Assembly (NCBI RefSeq): GCF_029962835.1
Contig: NC_080582.1
Coordinates: 70,180,177 to 70,244,176 of the forward strand
Direction: 5' to 3'
From: Magnolia sinica
Taxonomy: Eukaryota; Streptophyta; Magnoliopsida; Magnoliales; Magnoliaceae
DNA: 64,000 nt
Shown here: positions 1 through 11,236 of the stretch, piece after piece
How the letters are laid out: every line of letters starts with the position of its first letter
How positions within the stretch are numbered: position 1 is the first letter of the stretch
Program-made: the position numbers and the translations under genes
The notes under the pieces: generated by a model
Told to the model about the DNA's origin: nothing
Seen by the model: only the letters and a program-made list of their open reading frames with translations
Databases searched by the model: none

Positions 1-343
1 CTTATAAAGTAGTATGTAAATAAGCTAAACAGGAGGATCGAATTTTATGGATTTTTACTAAACATTAAACTCTTCAGATTTGCAAACAATTTGAAACTAA
101 ATCAAAAATCTAAACGCAGATTGAAGTTGTAAATTGAATCGAAATGTTTTTCTGAATCATAAATGGCATGTTATACGAATCTATTTCTGAAACAGCATCT
201 GAAACTTAAACACCTCAAGTATTGAAAATGAAAGTTGTAATATCATCCATTTTATAAGACACCTCAAGAAATAGATAAACATGGTATGAACAATATCAAT
301 CAATGACTTACTTTCAACAATGAAGATGGTTAATAGGAGGTAC
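1..343. other. Unassigned AT-rich stretch
   Basis: No open frame, RNA gene or repeat structure could be recognised here. If the possible minus-strand exon at 344-397 is real, this would be intron or 3' sequence of that gene. Confidence 0.3.
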
Positions 344-397
344 CTGGACCGCAAAGTAAGAGCACACCACAGAGTCGAGGTCCCGACTCAAGGAGCT
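344..397 (-). other. Possible 54-bp internal exon, unknown gene
   Basis: On the minus strand a pyrimidine-rich tract is followed by a CAG acceptor, then 54 bases (18 codons) without a stop, then CCAG|GTACCT as a donor. The translation begins SSLSRDLDSVVC and ends SYFAVQ. It has protein-like composition and higher GC than its surroundings. I do not recognise the family and found no neighbouring exon with confidence. It could equally be chance or an internal piece of a transposon. Confidence 0.2.
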
Positions 398-780
398 CTG
401 CCATGCAAACCACAAAAACAAGTGGTTACTATTGTTACAACAACTAACTTACGTGAGAGAGCCATATAGAAGATTTTCATCTTGGAATCCTAATCATCTA
501 CAACATGCACCTATTAGGCCCCGATGAGAAAATTCGGAATGCATGAAGGCAACCTCGAGACAATGATCTCAGAGGCCCTGTTAGCCGGTGATTTATTGGG
601 GTAGATCAAGGACCACAACATTTTCTATCTGACCCTCTGTCATATAAAAACAGACAGAATCCCAGACGCGATGAAGAAAACCTACCTCAACTTCAAATCT
701 CCAACAGCTCACCCTTGCAACACCTCTTTACACAATCAATTCAACAACCAACATGCATCCATATATAACATTGCATTCAC
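398..780. other. Unassigned sequence
   Basis: No gene supported. The short overlapping frames on both strands at 728-1184 have no recognisable domain and fall in hairpin-rich repeat DNA. Confidence 0.3.
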
Positions 781-799
781 ACCAAAAAAATCGATCAAA

Positions 800-1107
800 T
801 ACCATCTCTCCCGCCATGCCCTCTCTCCCGCTAGCGCGAGGGATTGATAAATTCCATCCATGGTCCGTACGAGGGACTGCGAAATGCAAAGGGATGGGCT
901 CGATGCAGTATGAGAGAGCCGGCGACGATTCTAATGAGGGATTTCGCAATCCCTCCATATCTCAGTCAAATCCATCAAAGGGCGGAAGACGTCCCAAAGA
1001 TGACGCCGCCCAAATAGGGCGAGGGGTAGGGTAGGAGGGATTTAACAATCCCATCCCTCCAAAACCCTTCTAATACACCGTAAGTGAAGCGCCCAAACAG
1101 ACCCTTA
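800..1107. repeat. Hairpin-rich repeat ending in a TIR-like terminus
   Basis: Several short palindromes of the type GAGGGATTTCGCAATCCCTC lie in a row at about 835-1070. The stretch ends in GCGCCCAAACAGACCCTTA, whose complement (TAAGGGTCTGTTTGG...) looks like a plant MITE terminus. No matching left end was found upstream, so this may be the right half of a broken element into whose end the next element inserted. Confidence 0.35.
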
Positions 1108-2078
1108 GGGGGTGTTTGGTGCATGGAATTAAGTGGTATTAAGTGGGATGAAAATGATATTATGCAATGATGACATGGTGTCATGGTTTATCTGCAAATT
1201 CCATGGTTTTATAGATACTATATATTATGTTTGGATTGTAAAGATTTAAAAGTTAAATCCTAGGATTCATCTGAACTCATGTCTGGATCGATAGATGGGA
1301 TCAACAAATCCCACCGTCCACTTGTTGACACAATCTGGAAATGTCGGAGTTTTTCCTAATGTATTGATTTCAACAAGTTATTTGGATCCCACTGTGATGT
1401 ATGTGTTATATCCACACCATCCATCCATTTTTCGTGATCGTTTTATAGCATGGGTCAAAAAATAAAGGAAATCAAAAGCTTACATAAACCACACTAGAAA
1501 GTAGTAGAGATAATGACGTTGATAGTTGAAACCTTCTTAGGGCCCACCGTTATGCATTTTTAACTATCAAACTTGTTCATAAGATCAGAGAGACTTGGAC
1601 GAAGGGAAAACACAAATATCAACTTGATTCAAAACTTCTATAACCCTCAAGAACTTTTCAACAGTAGGCATTCAATCCACAATGTTTTATATGGTGTGGT
1701 CCATGTGAGCATTCGATCTGCCTGATTTTTTTGGCTTATGCCCTAAAATGATCTTAAAAAATGGATGAATGGTTTGGATATATTCCATATATCATGGTGG
1801 GCCCCATAAAGCTTGCTCACATCAACGTACTCCTTAGTTGGATCGTCACAAAGCATGGATGAGATGGCATGCTACCTTTCAAATTTCAAATGTAATTTTC
1901 AAATGGATTTGAAAAGACTCCTACAATTCCATAGAATTCTTTGTAATCCTCCACAATACATGGCTCATTTTCCGATGCATATATACCTGGTAAAACAAAC
2001 ACGATGTGAGATTTAATTAGTGGTATTATCAATTCCATCCCACTTAATACCACTTAATTCCACGCAGCAAACAACCCC
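1108..2078. mobile_element. PIF/Harbinger-like TIR element with foldback core
   Basis: The ends form an imperfect inverted repeat of about 43 bp. The left begins GGGGGTGTTTGGTGCATG and the complement of the right begins GGGGTTGTTTGCTGCGTG; both continue into GGAATTAAGTGGTATTAAG. The left flank is TTA and the right is TAA, close to the TWA target of PIF/Harbinger but not an exact direct repeat. The interior (about 1375-1815) is the foldback core found across the window, reading CCAC.GTGATGTATGTGTTATATCC from the left and the related sequence inward from the right. There is no transposase, so it is non-autonomous. Confidence 0.7.
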
Positions 2079-2081
2079 TAA

Positions 2082-2935
2082 GGAAGACGGTAATTGATCT
2101 CATCACGTCCTACCTTGCATCACCATTCCATTCCTCTAGCTTGACTGCTCGAATTAGTGTTGTTTGATATCACTTCCTATTTGCTTTGTGCCATCAATTG
2201 TGGCCATCTTTGATCCGAAACATCATTTCCTTTGATCACACCGAACCTCGTCCAATCGTGGGTATTAAGAGAACCTGATTAAGTTGGGCCTCTCCACTGC
2301 TGACTGACTCGGACTCGAAAGGCGGAATCAGTAGCACCTAAATGTGTTAGTCCTCATTATTATCAAATGAATAAGGAAAACTGACTCGGGCATCTCCACT
2401 GTTGAACTAATCACATACTGTATCACGTTAGTTCTCTCATTATGTTTCTTTGCCATCGATAGAATCGGTAGAACCTAACCGAGTTGGCTTTATCTATTAC
2501 CGCTTGATTTAGAATCAATATATGCAAGTTGGTTGTTGCTGCTGCCTCTATAGACTCCATAACAACAGCTAGGACATCATCATCATCTTTGTTTCCAAGA
2601 GATTCTTCTTGACGCTTTTCTTTCTTAACAATAACGTTACTACCTCATTTTCTACAGCCAAGACTCTCTTCTGACATTATATGTGTCTCTGACATTGATT
2701 GGATGTTAATCACAGCGTGATAGCCTGACCCTCATAGTGATTCTTAGTAAGTGTTGCTTTTATATTTTCTCATTATAAGATTCTTCTTAGTTCTTAGTTC
2801 ACGTATTTCCGTGCCTATCTCTATAACTTCCTCAGCTACTATTTTTATCTCCAATTTTACTAGCTTAATTTCGATCAAGTTAGATTAAGATGATTATTTG
2901 TTGTAAAAGAGTTGATTTTTTTCCTATTCTTTGTA
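2082..2935. other. Unassigned, with a weak tandem repeat
   Basis: No gene supported. Around 2270, 2376 and 2471 a phrase of the type GAACCTGACCGAGTTGG followed by CATCTCCACTGCTGA recurs at roughly 100-bp spacing, suggesting a very degenerate tandem repeat. The 5' LTR of copia-1 would be expected here, but no match to the presumed 3' LTR start (TGTTAACATACC, 11936) is visible. Confidence 0.3.
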
Positions 2936-2939
2936 TCAA

Positions 2940-3830
2940 CAAATTACTTTAGTTCGTTGATGGTTTGTCTGAGTACTCGGACAAATTTCTTCATGACGAC
3001 AAAGGTAAGCCACCACCAGTCATCAAATCTTCTTATGACGTATGGATGAAATAAGACTCCCTTATATTACTGTGGATCAATGTTACTTTCACATCATAGG
3101 TTCTTCAATATATGGTCGGTATTCAAACTTTTCGAGAGATGTGACTATGATTGAAAATTTTTCATCTCATCCAATCAAGATCATGAGTATTATAATTAAA
3201 ACAATAATTCCAAAATCATAAGAAATGAGGTTGATCAATTACCCAATACCTCAATAAAATGAAAAGCAATGCCGTTGTACTTAAGGTAATTGACCAACCG
3301 ATCATAAAATATGACCTTTGCAATCAATTCCTTAATGCCTTGGGTCAAGAATATAACTCAGTTCACTTATTCGCAATAATGGTGACCACTCAATTAGTTT
3401 TAAAAAGTTATTTGACTAATTCCTTACTTTAGAGATGAGTTTAGAATCACATCATTCAAATTCAAAGGTTGAGAAATTGGCAACTACCCTTTATACAACT
3501 AAATCTTTTCCATCTGAAGGAGGATTTAGAAGTATATACACTTTTCATGGAAGAGGCAGGGGTCACAATTCAGGAGATAAAGGTAACTCATCTTCTACGT
3601 AATCAGGTCACTCTTAGTAATTTAAGACCTTTAATGTTTTTGCATGTCAAATCTTTAATAGAGTTGGTCACTTGGCTCTTGGGTGCTTTTATAGGTCAGA
3701 TTTTGTATTCCAAGGGCACCAACTCCCTTAAAAGATTTGAGCAAGGACTCTCCCCAAGTAAGGTGATACTATGTGATTTCCTGATATTTATACTGACACT
3801 ACCAATCATGTTACGTCAAATTTGAGCAAT
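2940..3830 (+). pseudogene. copia-1 gag remnant
   Basis: Broken gag of an old Ty1/copia retrotransposon. Across shifting frames one reads a UBN2-type gag segment (..VDGLSEYSDKFL.., a W.N..F block around 3030-3110, then a VG...SREM-like block). A degraded zinc knuckle follows at about 3642-3690, where the family pattern CX2CX4HX4C has Phe in place of the second Cys. Gag would form the virus-like particle of the element. Several stops and frameshifts make it non-functional. It belongs with the integrase and RT pieces downstream, which lie in the same order and strand. Confidence 0.6.
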
Positions 3831-4370
3831 TTACCCATTTACTCTAACTACATGGGTAAATGACTAACATTGCCAATCATCTTCTCACTCAAATAAATGA
3901 TTACCTATTTTACACATTGGTTCCTCCTCAAATTCCTCTAATGGCTCTAATATTTACCAACATGAAATTCTTCATGTTCTTAACATTTATAAAAATCTAT
4001 TTTTTGTATCATAAAATTTATTAAAAGTTATTATTATTAATTTTCTTTTACTTTATCTTGTTTTATATCAAGAAAAATAAGTCGAGGAAGATCTATTTTT
4101 AAGGATGGAGTAATAATGGCATTTATCTATTATAACTTCCTCATTACAATAACTCGTGTGTCACTCTGATAGTCCTTTCTAAAACACGGGTTCTAAGCAT
4201 TCCTAACAACATCGACTATGACATCCTTATTTTTCAACATTTCAATATGTCGTTTTTCTTCTCTCTTAGTGGGTCATCATGACGATAAATAATTTTCTCC
4301 TCTTGTCAACTTGGAAAAAGCTTTCAGCTACCTTTTAAGTCCTCTAATTTCATGTCTCAATTTCTTTTAG
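3831..4370 (+). pseudogene. copia-1 protease / pre-integrase region, decayed
   Basis: This stretch lies between the recognisable gag and integrase of copia-1, where the protease and GAG-pre-integrase domains should be. Only scattered plausible fragments remain and I cannot identify the protease DSGA/DTGA motif. Assigned by position. Confidence 0.35.
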
Positions 4371-5090
4371 AACTTATTATTTGGATGATTGAGGTCCCAC
4401 CTTGATATCTTCTTTATATGGTGTCAGATTTTATGTTACGTTTATTGATGATGTAAGTTGATATTGTTGATTATTTACTTTTCAATTTAAATAACAAGTA
4501 TACAATATTTTTCTATCATTTAAACCTATGGTTGAAAACATGTTTGGCAAGAAGATAAAAGTGCTTCAAATTGATGGTGGAGGTGAATATACTAGTTATC
4601 ATTTTAATAGTCTTTTAGATACACATAGTATCTCTTATCACATCTCATGTCCTCACATACTCAAATGGAATGATGGAGCGAAATTACCATCACATAGTAG
4701 AAACTATATTAGCTTTATTAGCTTGTTCTAGTTTTTCGACTTCCTTTTGGGATGATGCCTTTGTCACACAATATTTCTATTTAATTGCATGCTCACCCGC
4801 ACTTTAATAATTCTCCTTATGAAAATTTGTTTCACAATGTGCCTAATTGTAATATTTTACGTAGCTTTGGGAGTGCATGTTATCCCTACATTCGTCCTTA
4901 TCAACACAATAAACTTATGTTTCGCACCATTCCCCATGTTTTTCTTAACTATGACAAAATTTATAAAGGATACAAGTGCTTCAATCCCAATTCTAAAAAT
5001 ATCCACATGTCTCATTATGTTGTCTTTAATGATCATCATTATCCCTTTGTTGACACATATAAGGCCCATCCTCCATCTCTTGGACATGAT
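4371..5090 (+). pseudogene. copia-1 integrase remnant
   Basis: Two open pieces show the copia integrase. At 4528-4731 the translation contains KIKVLQIDGGGEY, matching the second catalytic Asp block; in the family the preceding residue is usually Ser (QSDGGGEY). It continues with an S-HISCPH segment that in intact elements leads to the QNG..ER motif, replaced here by WNDGAK. At 4785-5099 the C-terminal part shows NNSPYENLFHNVPN, LRSFGSACYP and the final FLNYDKIYKGYKCFNP block. A frameshift and stops separate the pieces. Confidence 0.75.
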
Positions 5091-5099
5091 TTGACCTGA

Positions 5100-5570
5100 G
5101 CCAACATCCCCCATACACCTCCATCTGGGCCACATTTTTACACATCCATATGCACTAGCGGTGCCCGTACCCATGGCCTCACCATCCCTATTTCCTCTTC
5201 AAGTTTCTCAAAACCCATCATAGGACACCAATCCACAACCCACCTCACCATCCCTGTCTCTTATCGCTTTTCCAATCTATCCCCCCCTTTGCTCTCCTTG
5301 TGACATATTAAGACCCCATCTATATGTTTCTGCATTTTATCCCACCCTCACCCCCATCTTACCCTCTTGTTCCAACTCACCCTAAGCGAATCAGAGCTAA
5401 AAGATGACATTTTCACACCAAAAACGCTCATCACCACTATGTACCTATTGCATGAAGCTCTTCAAGTCAAACTTGCTCAATCGAGCCTATGTGTTGCTCA
5501 ACCTATGCAATCAACTGAATCACATGTAGTCATAGCTCTTGAGTTTAATGCTTTACAAAAATAAGGCACA
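5100..5570 (+). pseudogene. copia-1 integrase-RT linker
   Basis: Proline- and histidine-rich, low-constraint sequence between integrase and reverse transcriptase, typical of the variable linker of copia polyproteins. An open piece at 5367-5564 ends with ..ALEFNALQK, which leads into the start of RT (normally E..AL..N.TW.LV). Confidence 0.5.
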
Positions 5571-6513
5571 TGGACCTTAGTTCCTTTTGGGTCTACCCAA
5601 AATATAATGGGTTGTAAGTGGGTCTACAAAGTAAAACAACATTCTGATGGCATTATTAATCGTTATAAAAGCACACCTTATTTCTAAAGGCTTTCATCAA
5701 CAACAAGGGGTTGATTATGGTGATATCTTTAGCCTAATTGTTTAGCACATTACAATTTGACCGATTCTCTCTGTTGCCTCTACTATGGATGGCCCATCAA
5801 GTAGCTTGATGTTCATAATTATATGGGGTCCTTGCAATGGATTTTATATAGCACAACCCTAAGGTTTTATGGATTCATCTCACCCTCATCATGTAAATAG
5901 ACTCCATTAAGCCCTCTATGGGCTTAAGCATACCCTCATATGCATGGTATCTTTGGCTCATCAATTATCTTTAAGGCCTCAACTTCATGGCTTCATTTGC
6001 AGATAGCTCTCTTTTTGTTCAACGTTTAACAAAGGAGTAACCATTTTACTCATATATGTGGATGATATTGTTCTCACTGGTAATCGTAATAAGGCACTTT
6101 CCAATCTCCTAATTGATCTCAGTCGACTTTTCAGGAAGAGATATTTGGGCCAATTTTATTATTTTCTTAGTATTAAGAACATTGTACCTCATCGGATATG
6201 TATCTCACTCAATCCAAGTACATCTAGGATCATTTACATCGTCCAAATATGTAAGCACGAAGCTTTTACACTCTTCTATTATCCCAACCTCTAAACTTCT
6301 AAAACTTGATAGAGATCCTATATCTAATCCTCATGATTATTGAAGCATTGTAAGAGCTCTAAAGTATCTCACTTCTATAAGACGCAACATTGCCTTTATC
6401 GTTAATCAGTATGTCAGTTCATGCATGCTCGTTTAACACATTAGACGATGATTAAACGTTTCCTTTGCCTTCTTAAAGGAATCGCCTCTCATGTCCTTTG
6501 GTTTTACAAAGGC
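5571..6513 (+). pseudogene. copia-1 RT and start of RNase H
   Basis: Read across frames this gives WTLVPFGSTQN.MGCKWVYKVK, then SKGFHQQQGVDYGDIF, and at 6052-6087 the catalytic YVDDIVLTGN. These are hallmark blocks of copia reverse transcriptase. A recognisable start of the RNase H region follows (about 6440-6513, ..ASHVLWFYKGPL). The reading frame is cut at 6513/6514, where copia-2 is inserted; the rest of RNase H resumes at 11430. Many stops and frameshifts show this element is older than copia-2. Confidence 0.75.
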
Positions 6514-6518
6514 CCTCT
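6514..6518. repeat. copia-2 target-site duplication, left (CCTCT)
   Basis: CCTCT immediately before the 5' LTR is repeated immediately after the 3' LTR at 11425-11429. A 5-bp duplication is usual for copia integrase. Confidence 0.85.
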
Positions 6519-6706
6519 TGTCTGCATGAGCTGTATATGGGGTGTGATTGTTTCTATAATTAGTCCTTGTAAATATAGGAATATTTAGTTTCCCTTAGAA
6601 TAGGATTTTTTCCTTTTACATAAGATGTAATTATATCTGTACATAGTACCCGACTGGGAGAAAATGAATCAATTTAATAATTATTCACAGAAACCATGGC
6701 CTGACA
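6519..6706 (+). repeat. copia-2 5' LTR
   Basis: Starts TGTCTGCATGAG and ends CTGACA, giving canonical TG...CA ends, and is about 93% identical to 11237-11424. The length of 188 bp is short for copia. It should contain the element promoter, but no confident TATA box was identified. Confidence 0.92.
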
Positions 6707-6718
6707 TGGTATCAGAGC
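6707..6718 (+). promoter_or_regulatory. copia-2 primer-binding site
   Basis: TGGTATCAGAGC directly abuts the 5' LTR. It is the standard plant copia site complementary to the 3' end of initiator Met-tRNA, from which minus-strand cDNA is primed. Confidence 0.92.
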
Positions 6719-6929
6719 GGGTTCGATTCTAAGGAGCTCGTATTCCGATCGCTTTGTCGGCCACTCTAAGGACATTGTATCCGTTGCTTTCTCCATCGAC
6801 AAGATGATTAAGCTCTCCTTGCTCTTTCCATCTCTGGGACCTCAACACCGGAGTCACCACCGTAAATCTGTTGTGAGTGCGATGGCCATCACCACAAGCG
6901 CAACAACCAAACCAGCTCCAACACCAGCA

Positions 6930-7660
6930 CCATAGATTATTGTCCACCAAAATAATTTTGTGTTTCCTACCGGTATCACACTAGATGAGACCAATTACTC
7001 ATTATGGTCTCAACTCATGGAAATGCGTATTGGCGCTCGCAACAAAGTAGGATATCTCACCAGAAAAGCGAAAAAACCTACACCCGAATATCCTAATCTT
7101 GGAACATGGATTACCGAAAATCACAAAGTGAAGAGTTGGCTTATTGACTCAATGAGTCCATTGCTGATGCGGCGATTTATTTATCTCCCCATAGCCAATG
7201 AGATATGGGAGGCTGTATCGAAAACATTCTATGATGGATCGGACGAAACCTATATATTTGAATTGAATTAGAGATCATTTTCTACCACGCAAAATGGTCG
7301 ACCATTATCAACGTACTATAATGAACTTGTTGCTATTTTCCAGGAAATTGATCACAGGACTATTTCTCAGGAAGGAACAGTTGAAGGGGTGGTCTAATTG
7401 CATTCTGCGATGGCTAGGCTTCGAGTTCATATTTTTCTAAGTGAACTTGACTCCGTCTTTGATCAAGTCCGTGGAGAAATCTTATGAAAAGACTCAAAAC
7501 TCGATTTGGAGAGCTTGTATGCATATGTCAAGAGAGAATATCAACAGAAACAGACAATGGGAGGCTCTCGTCCAATCTCTTAGAGCTCAGCTATGTTGGC
7601 CAACCAAACTCGACAAGGATCGTCATCTAGCTCGTCGAAAAATTGAAAAAATCAATTAAC
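6930..7660 (+). pseudogene. copia-2 gag
   Basis: The 6960-7271 frame reads a UBN2/copia gag N-terminus: ..DETNYSLWSQLMEMRIGARN.., an SWLIDSMSPLLM block and IWEAVSKTFYD. A stop at about 7270 ends the frame; the next part (NQRSFSTTQNGRPLSTYYNEL..) continues after it and then shifts frame near 7440. The domain builds the particle. Intact copia gag is followed in frame by the zinc knuckle; here two frame changes intervene. Confidence 0.85.
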
Positions 7661-8180
7661 TGGAAAGCTAGTAGCCTGGTATGTACTCATTGTGATGAAA
7701 TAGGTCATTTGAAACAGCGATGTTATGAAGTCATTGGCTATCCTGAGTGGTGGGACTTCATAAAGAAACGTCAAAAGAAGATTATAGGGAACGCAATGGA
7801 GACATCTACGAAAGAAGACCAATCGCAGCCTACAGCAAACGTTGTCCATCCAGGTATTGTTAATAAGGTATCTGTATTCTCTATAACTTCTAAGAACAGT
7901 ACTTGGATTATTGATACATGTGCATTCGATCATATGACAAGGGACTCCGATCAGTTGCATTCCGTTCTCCCTTCTTCTCAATCTGTTATCTCCACAGCTA
8001 ATGGTAATACCTCTCCTATTACTTGAGAGGGATCTGTCATCTTATCCAATACTCTCACATTAGATACTATCTTTGTTGTTCCATCCCTTAAGTATAATCT
8101 TTTGTCCATTAACCAAATTACCTCCACTCTTGCTTGCACTGTGACTTTTTGGCCCTCATTTTGTATTTTTTAGGACATTC
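7643..8180 (+). pseudogene. copia-2 nucleocapsid zinc knuckle and protease
   Basis: The frame at 7643-8026 contains a CX2CX4HX4C zinc knuckle (CTHCDEIGHLKQRC, about residues 14-27) followed by the YEVIGYPEWW signature. Next comes a copia protease segment, TWIIDTCAFDHMT. The catalytic Asp is present but the normal D-[ST]-G-A triad reads D-T-C-A, so the Gly is lost and the enzyme would be inactive even without the stop at about 8026. Confidence 0.88.
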
Positions 8181-8224
8181 TAACTCAGAAGATTCTTAGT
8201 TATGGTCTTAAACGGGGCAAACTC

Positions 8225-9175
8225 TATTACTTGGAGTTGATAGAAAATGGGGGACCAAAATTTAGTCAAGCAAATCAAACTAGTAGCAAAGATAAATCTC
8301 GATCAACTATATGGTTATGGCACTGGAGACTAGGACATTTGTCCTTTGGTTATCTTAGAAAATTACATCCACATTTTTTTTCAGCTTTGAATAATTTGGA
8401 TTTTCATTATGACATTTGTGAATTGACTAAGAGTCATCATATTTCTTATTTACCAAGTTTGAATAAAAGTTCAAAACCTTTTGTGGTTATTCACTCTGAT
8501 GTTTAGGGTCCTGCAAAAATTCATTCTATTTCAAAAGCTCGCTACTTTGTTATATTTATTGGTGAATGCACTAGAATGACTTGGGTGTCTCTGCTTAACA
8601 AAAAGAGTGATGTATGTATCGCATTTCAGGAATTTCTTAATATGGTGGGCACTCAGTACCAAAAACAGATTCATATTCTGCAATCTGATAATGGTACTTA
8701 GTCTACAAATACATCCTCCGGCAAGCTTCTGAGCCACCATGGCATTCGTCATCAAACCTCTTGCACCTATACTCTGTAGCAAAATGGATTGGCAGAGAGG
8801 AAGAATAGACAAGTATTAGAGGTGGTTCGTGCCTCTCTCTTTGGCATAAACATGCCTCGGTTCTATTGGGGAGAGGCTGTGAAATCTGCTACTTACCTCA
8901 TTAATCGAACACCTTCTCGAGTGATAGATTTTCAAACTCCCCAACAAAAGATGCAATCCTTACTTTCCATTCCTCATCTCCCAAATCTTGAACCACGAGT
9001 CTTTGGTTGTACGGTATATGTTCACATTCTCAAAAGTCTACACAACAAACTTAATCCATGTGCAAAACGATGTGTCTTTGTTGGCTATTCTGAGTTTTAG
9101 AAATGATATAGGTGTTATGACCCTCAAACCTGAAAATTATATGTGACTTTAGATGCTTCTTTTCGTGAAGTATAA
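8225..9175 (+). pseudogene. copia-2 pre-integrase and integrase
   Basis: WLWHWRLGHLSFGYL (8310-8355) is the GAG-pre-integrase zinc-binding start (H..RLGH). The DDE core follows: first Asp in VIHSDV (about 8490), second in LQSDNGT (about 8680), Glu in QNGLAERKNR (8780-8808). The C-terminal part contains YLINRTPSRV, FGCTVYVH and CVFVGYS. Stops interrupt the core at about 8504, 8700 and 8778. Integrase would join cDNA to host DNA, leaving the 5-bp duplications seen here. Confidence 0.9.
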
Positions 9176-9600
9176 CCTTATTACATAGGGGGAGTCTCTG
9201 ACCCTTCTCTTCAGGGGGAGAGTTCTAATGAAGAGAATGTGTTACAAGAAGGTGGTGAAGGAGATGAGTTTATAGAGTTAGAAAAAGTGAATGAAAGTTT
9301 TGGAAAAAGTGTTCAGCAAAGTTGTGATAGTATTCCTGAAGTTGAGAGTGAGTTGATAGTTCTTCCCCAAAATAATTCGGGTACTCCCAACATGTCAGAA
9401 TCACCGATGCCCTCAGAGTTGCCCGTGTCTACACCATTAACTGAAGAATCAACCCATAATATTCTTCCTTAAGTAATCTCGAATCCCATATTTGATGAGT
9501 CTAATGAAACACATATTCTTACAGAAGATATAGCTCATAAATATCTACAAAGATCAACTAAGGGAGTTCCAAAGAAATAATATAAACTTAATCCTAAAGC
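9176..9600 (+). pseudogene. copia-2 integrase-RT linker
   Basis: Acidic, Ser/Glu-rich low-constraint region (open at 9239-9472, many E, S and P). This variable linker is normal between integrase and RT in copia polyproteins. It has no recognisable domain. Confidence 0.7.
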
Positions 9601-11223
9601 CAAGACCAAATACCCAATTAGTAACCATGTGTCCTCCCATAGATTGTCTAAATCGTATGCATTTAGTGTTAATCAATTATCCGCTGTATCTATTCCTGGT
9701 AGTGTGCAGGATGCATTGACAGATCCGAAATGGATAAAGGCAATGAACGAAGAGATGAAGGCTCTACAAAAGAATGTGACTTGGGAACTTATTCTTTTAG
9801 CCAAAGGAAAAAAGACAATTGGATGTAGATGGGTGCTCACAGTGAAACTCAAAGCGGATGGTAGTATTGATAGATATAAAGCAAGGTTAGTTGCAGAGGG
9901 GTATACGCAAAGGTATAGGGTGGATTATCAAGAGACTTTTCTACCGGCAGCCAAGTTCAATACAATTCACATTCTCATATCTATAGTGGCAAATCGGGAT
10001 TGACCCTTGAAACAATTTGATGTTAAAAATGCTTTTCTCAATGGAGATTTAGAGGAAAAGGTCTACATGGAGTTGTCACTCAGAGTCAAACGTAGTTCTT
10101 CGTGTAGAAGTGAAGTTCGTAAATTGAAGAAGTCATTGTATGGGCTGAAACAGTCACCTAGAGCTTGGTTTGGGAGATTCTCTTCTACAATGAAGGCATT
10201 CGGTTATAAACAAAGTAATTCAGACCATACTTTGTTTATAAAACATAAAGAATGAAAGGTAACAGTTTTAATCGTGTATGTCGATGATATGGTCTTAACA
10301 GGAAATGACCCATGTGAAATGAAAGCATTACAAGAGTGATTGCTAAATTCGAAATGAAGGATCTCGAGCAACTTAAATATTTCTTGAGGATTGAGGTCGC
10401 AAGATCAAAACACGAGATTTTCCTTTCACAACGGAAATATATGCTAGATATTTTAGCCGAAACTGGTATGCTTGCTTGCAAACCAGCAGAAACACCCATA
10501 TAAATGAATCATAAGCTCAGAGTTTTTCCAGATCAAGCTCCAACAGACAAGGGTCGTTATCAGCGGTTGGTTAGGAGATTAATCTATTTGTCTCACACGA
10601 GGCCGGATATAGCTTATGCAGTGAGCGTCATAAGCCGGTTCATACATGCACCAAGTGAAGAGCATATGAATGCGGTATATTGAATCTTAAGATACTTGAA
10701 GAGTGCACCAGACAAAGGTTTGTTGTTCTCAAAAAATAGTGTCTCTAACATTAAAGGATACACGGATTCTGATTGGGCAGGTGATCAAACCAATAGAAGG
10801 TCCACGTCTAGTTCTTTTACCTTCGTAGAAGGTAATCTTGTCACTTGGAGAAGCCAAAAGTAGAAGGTTGTGGCAAGATCAAGTGCAGAAGCCGAATTCC
10901 GAGGTATGGCTCATGGTGTATGGGAATTGTTGTAGATTAAGAGTGTACTATAAGATTTGGGAATTGAATATGCAAAACCGATGAATCTTCATTCTGATAA
11001 TAAGGCGGCCATTGAGATTTCACAAAATCCTGTACAACATGACCGCACCAAACATGTTGAAGTTGATCGTCATTTTATCAAGGAGAAACTCGATCAAAAG
11101 ATTATACAGTTTCCATTTGTTCAGTCCGAAAGCTAATTAGCTGATATGCTCACGAAAGCAGTTTCAGGAAAGGTGTTACATGGTATAATCGACAAGTTAG
11201 ACATGATAGATATCTGTAATCCA
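9601..11223 (+). pseudogene. copia-2 reverse transcriptase and RNase H
   Basis: RT (RVT_2 type) starts with VQDALTDPKWIKAMNEEMKAL and runs through GCRWVLTVKLKADGS, FDVKNAFLNGDLEE, LYGLKQSPRAWF and the catalytic YVDDMVLTGND (about 10275). RNase H shows YTDSDWAGD (about 10760), RSSAEAEF.GMAHG (10878-10920) and the closing HVEVDRHFIKEKL and LADMLTKAVSG. Stops at about 10003, 10255, 10340, 10500, 10683, 10863, 10936 and 11137, plus a small frameshift near 10340, inactivate it. Confidence 0.92.
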
Positions 11224-11227
11224 ACTT

Positions 11228-11236
11228 GAGGGAGAG
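11228..11236 (+). promoter_or_regulatory. copia-2 polypurine tract
   Basis: GAGGGAGAG directly precedes the 3' LTR and would prime plus-strand DNA synthesis. Confidence 0.85.

Noticed and set aside
753..1184. Overlapping 69-93-codon frames on both strands
   Set aside because: No domain; they arise from GC-richer, palindromic repeat DNA.
4789..5174. Hydrophobic 101-codon and opposite-strand 105-codon frames
   Set aside because: Shadows of the copia-1 integrase in other frames.
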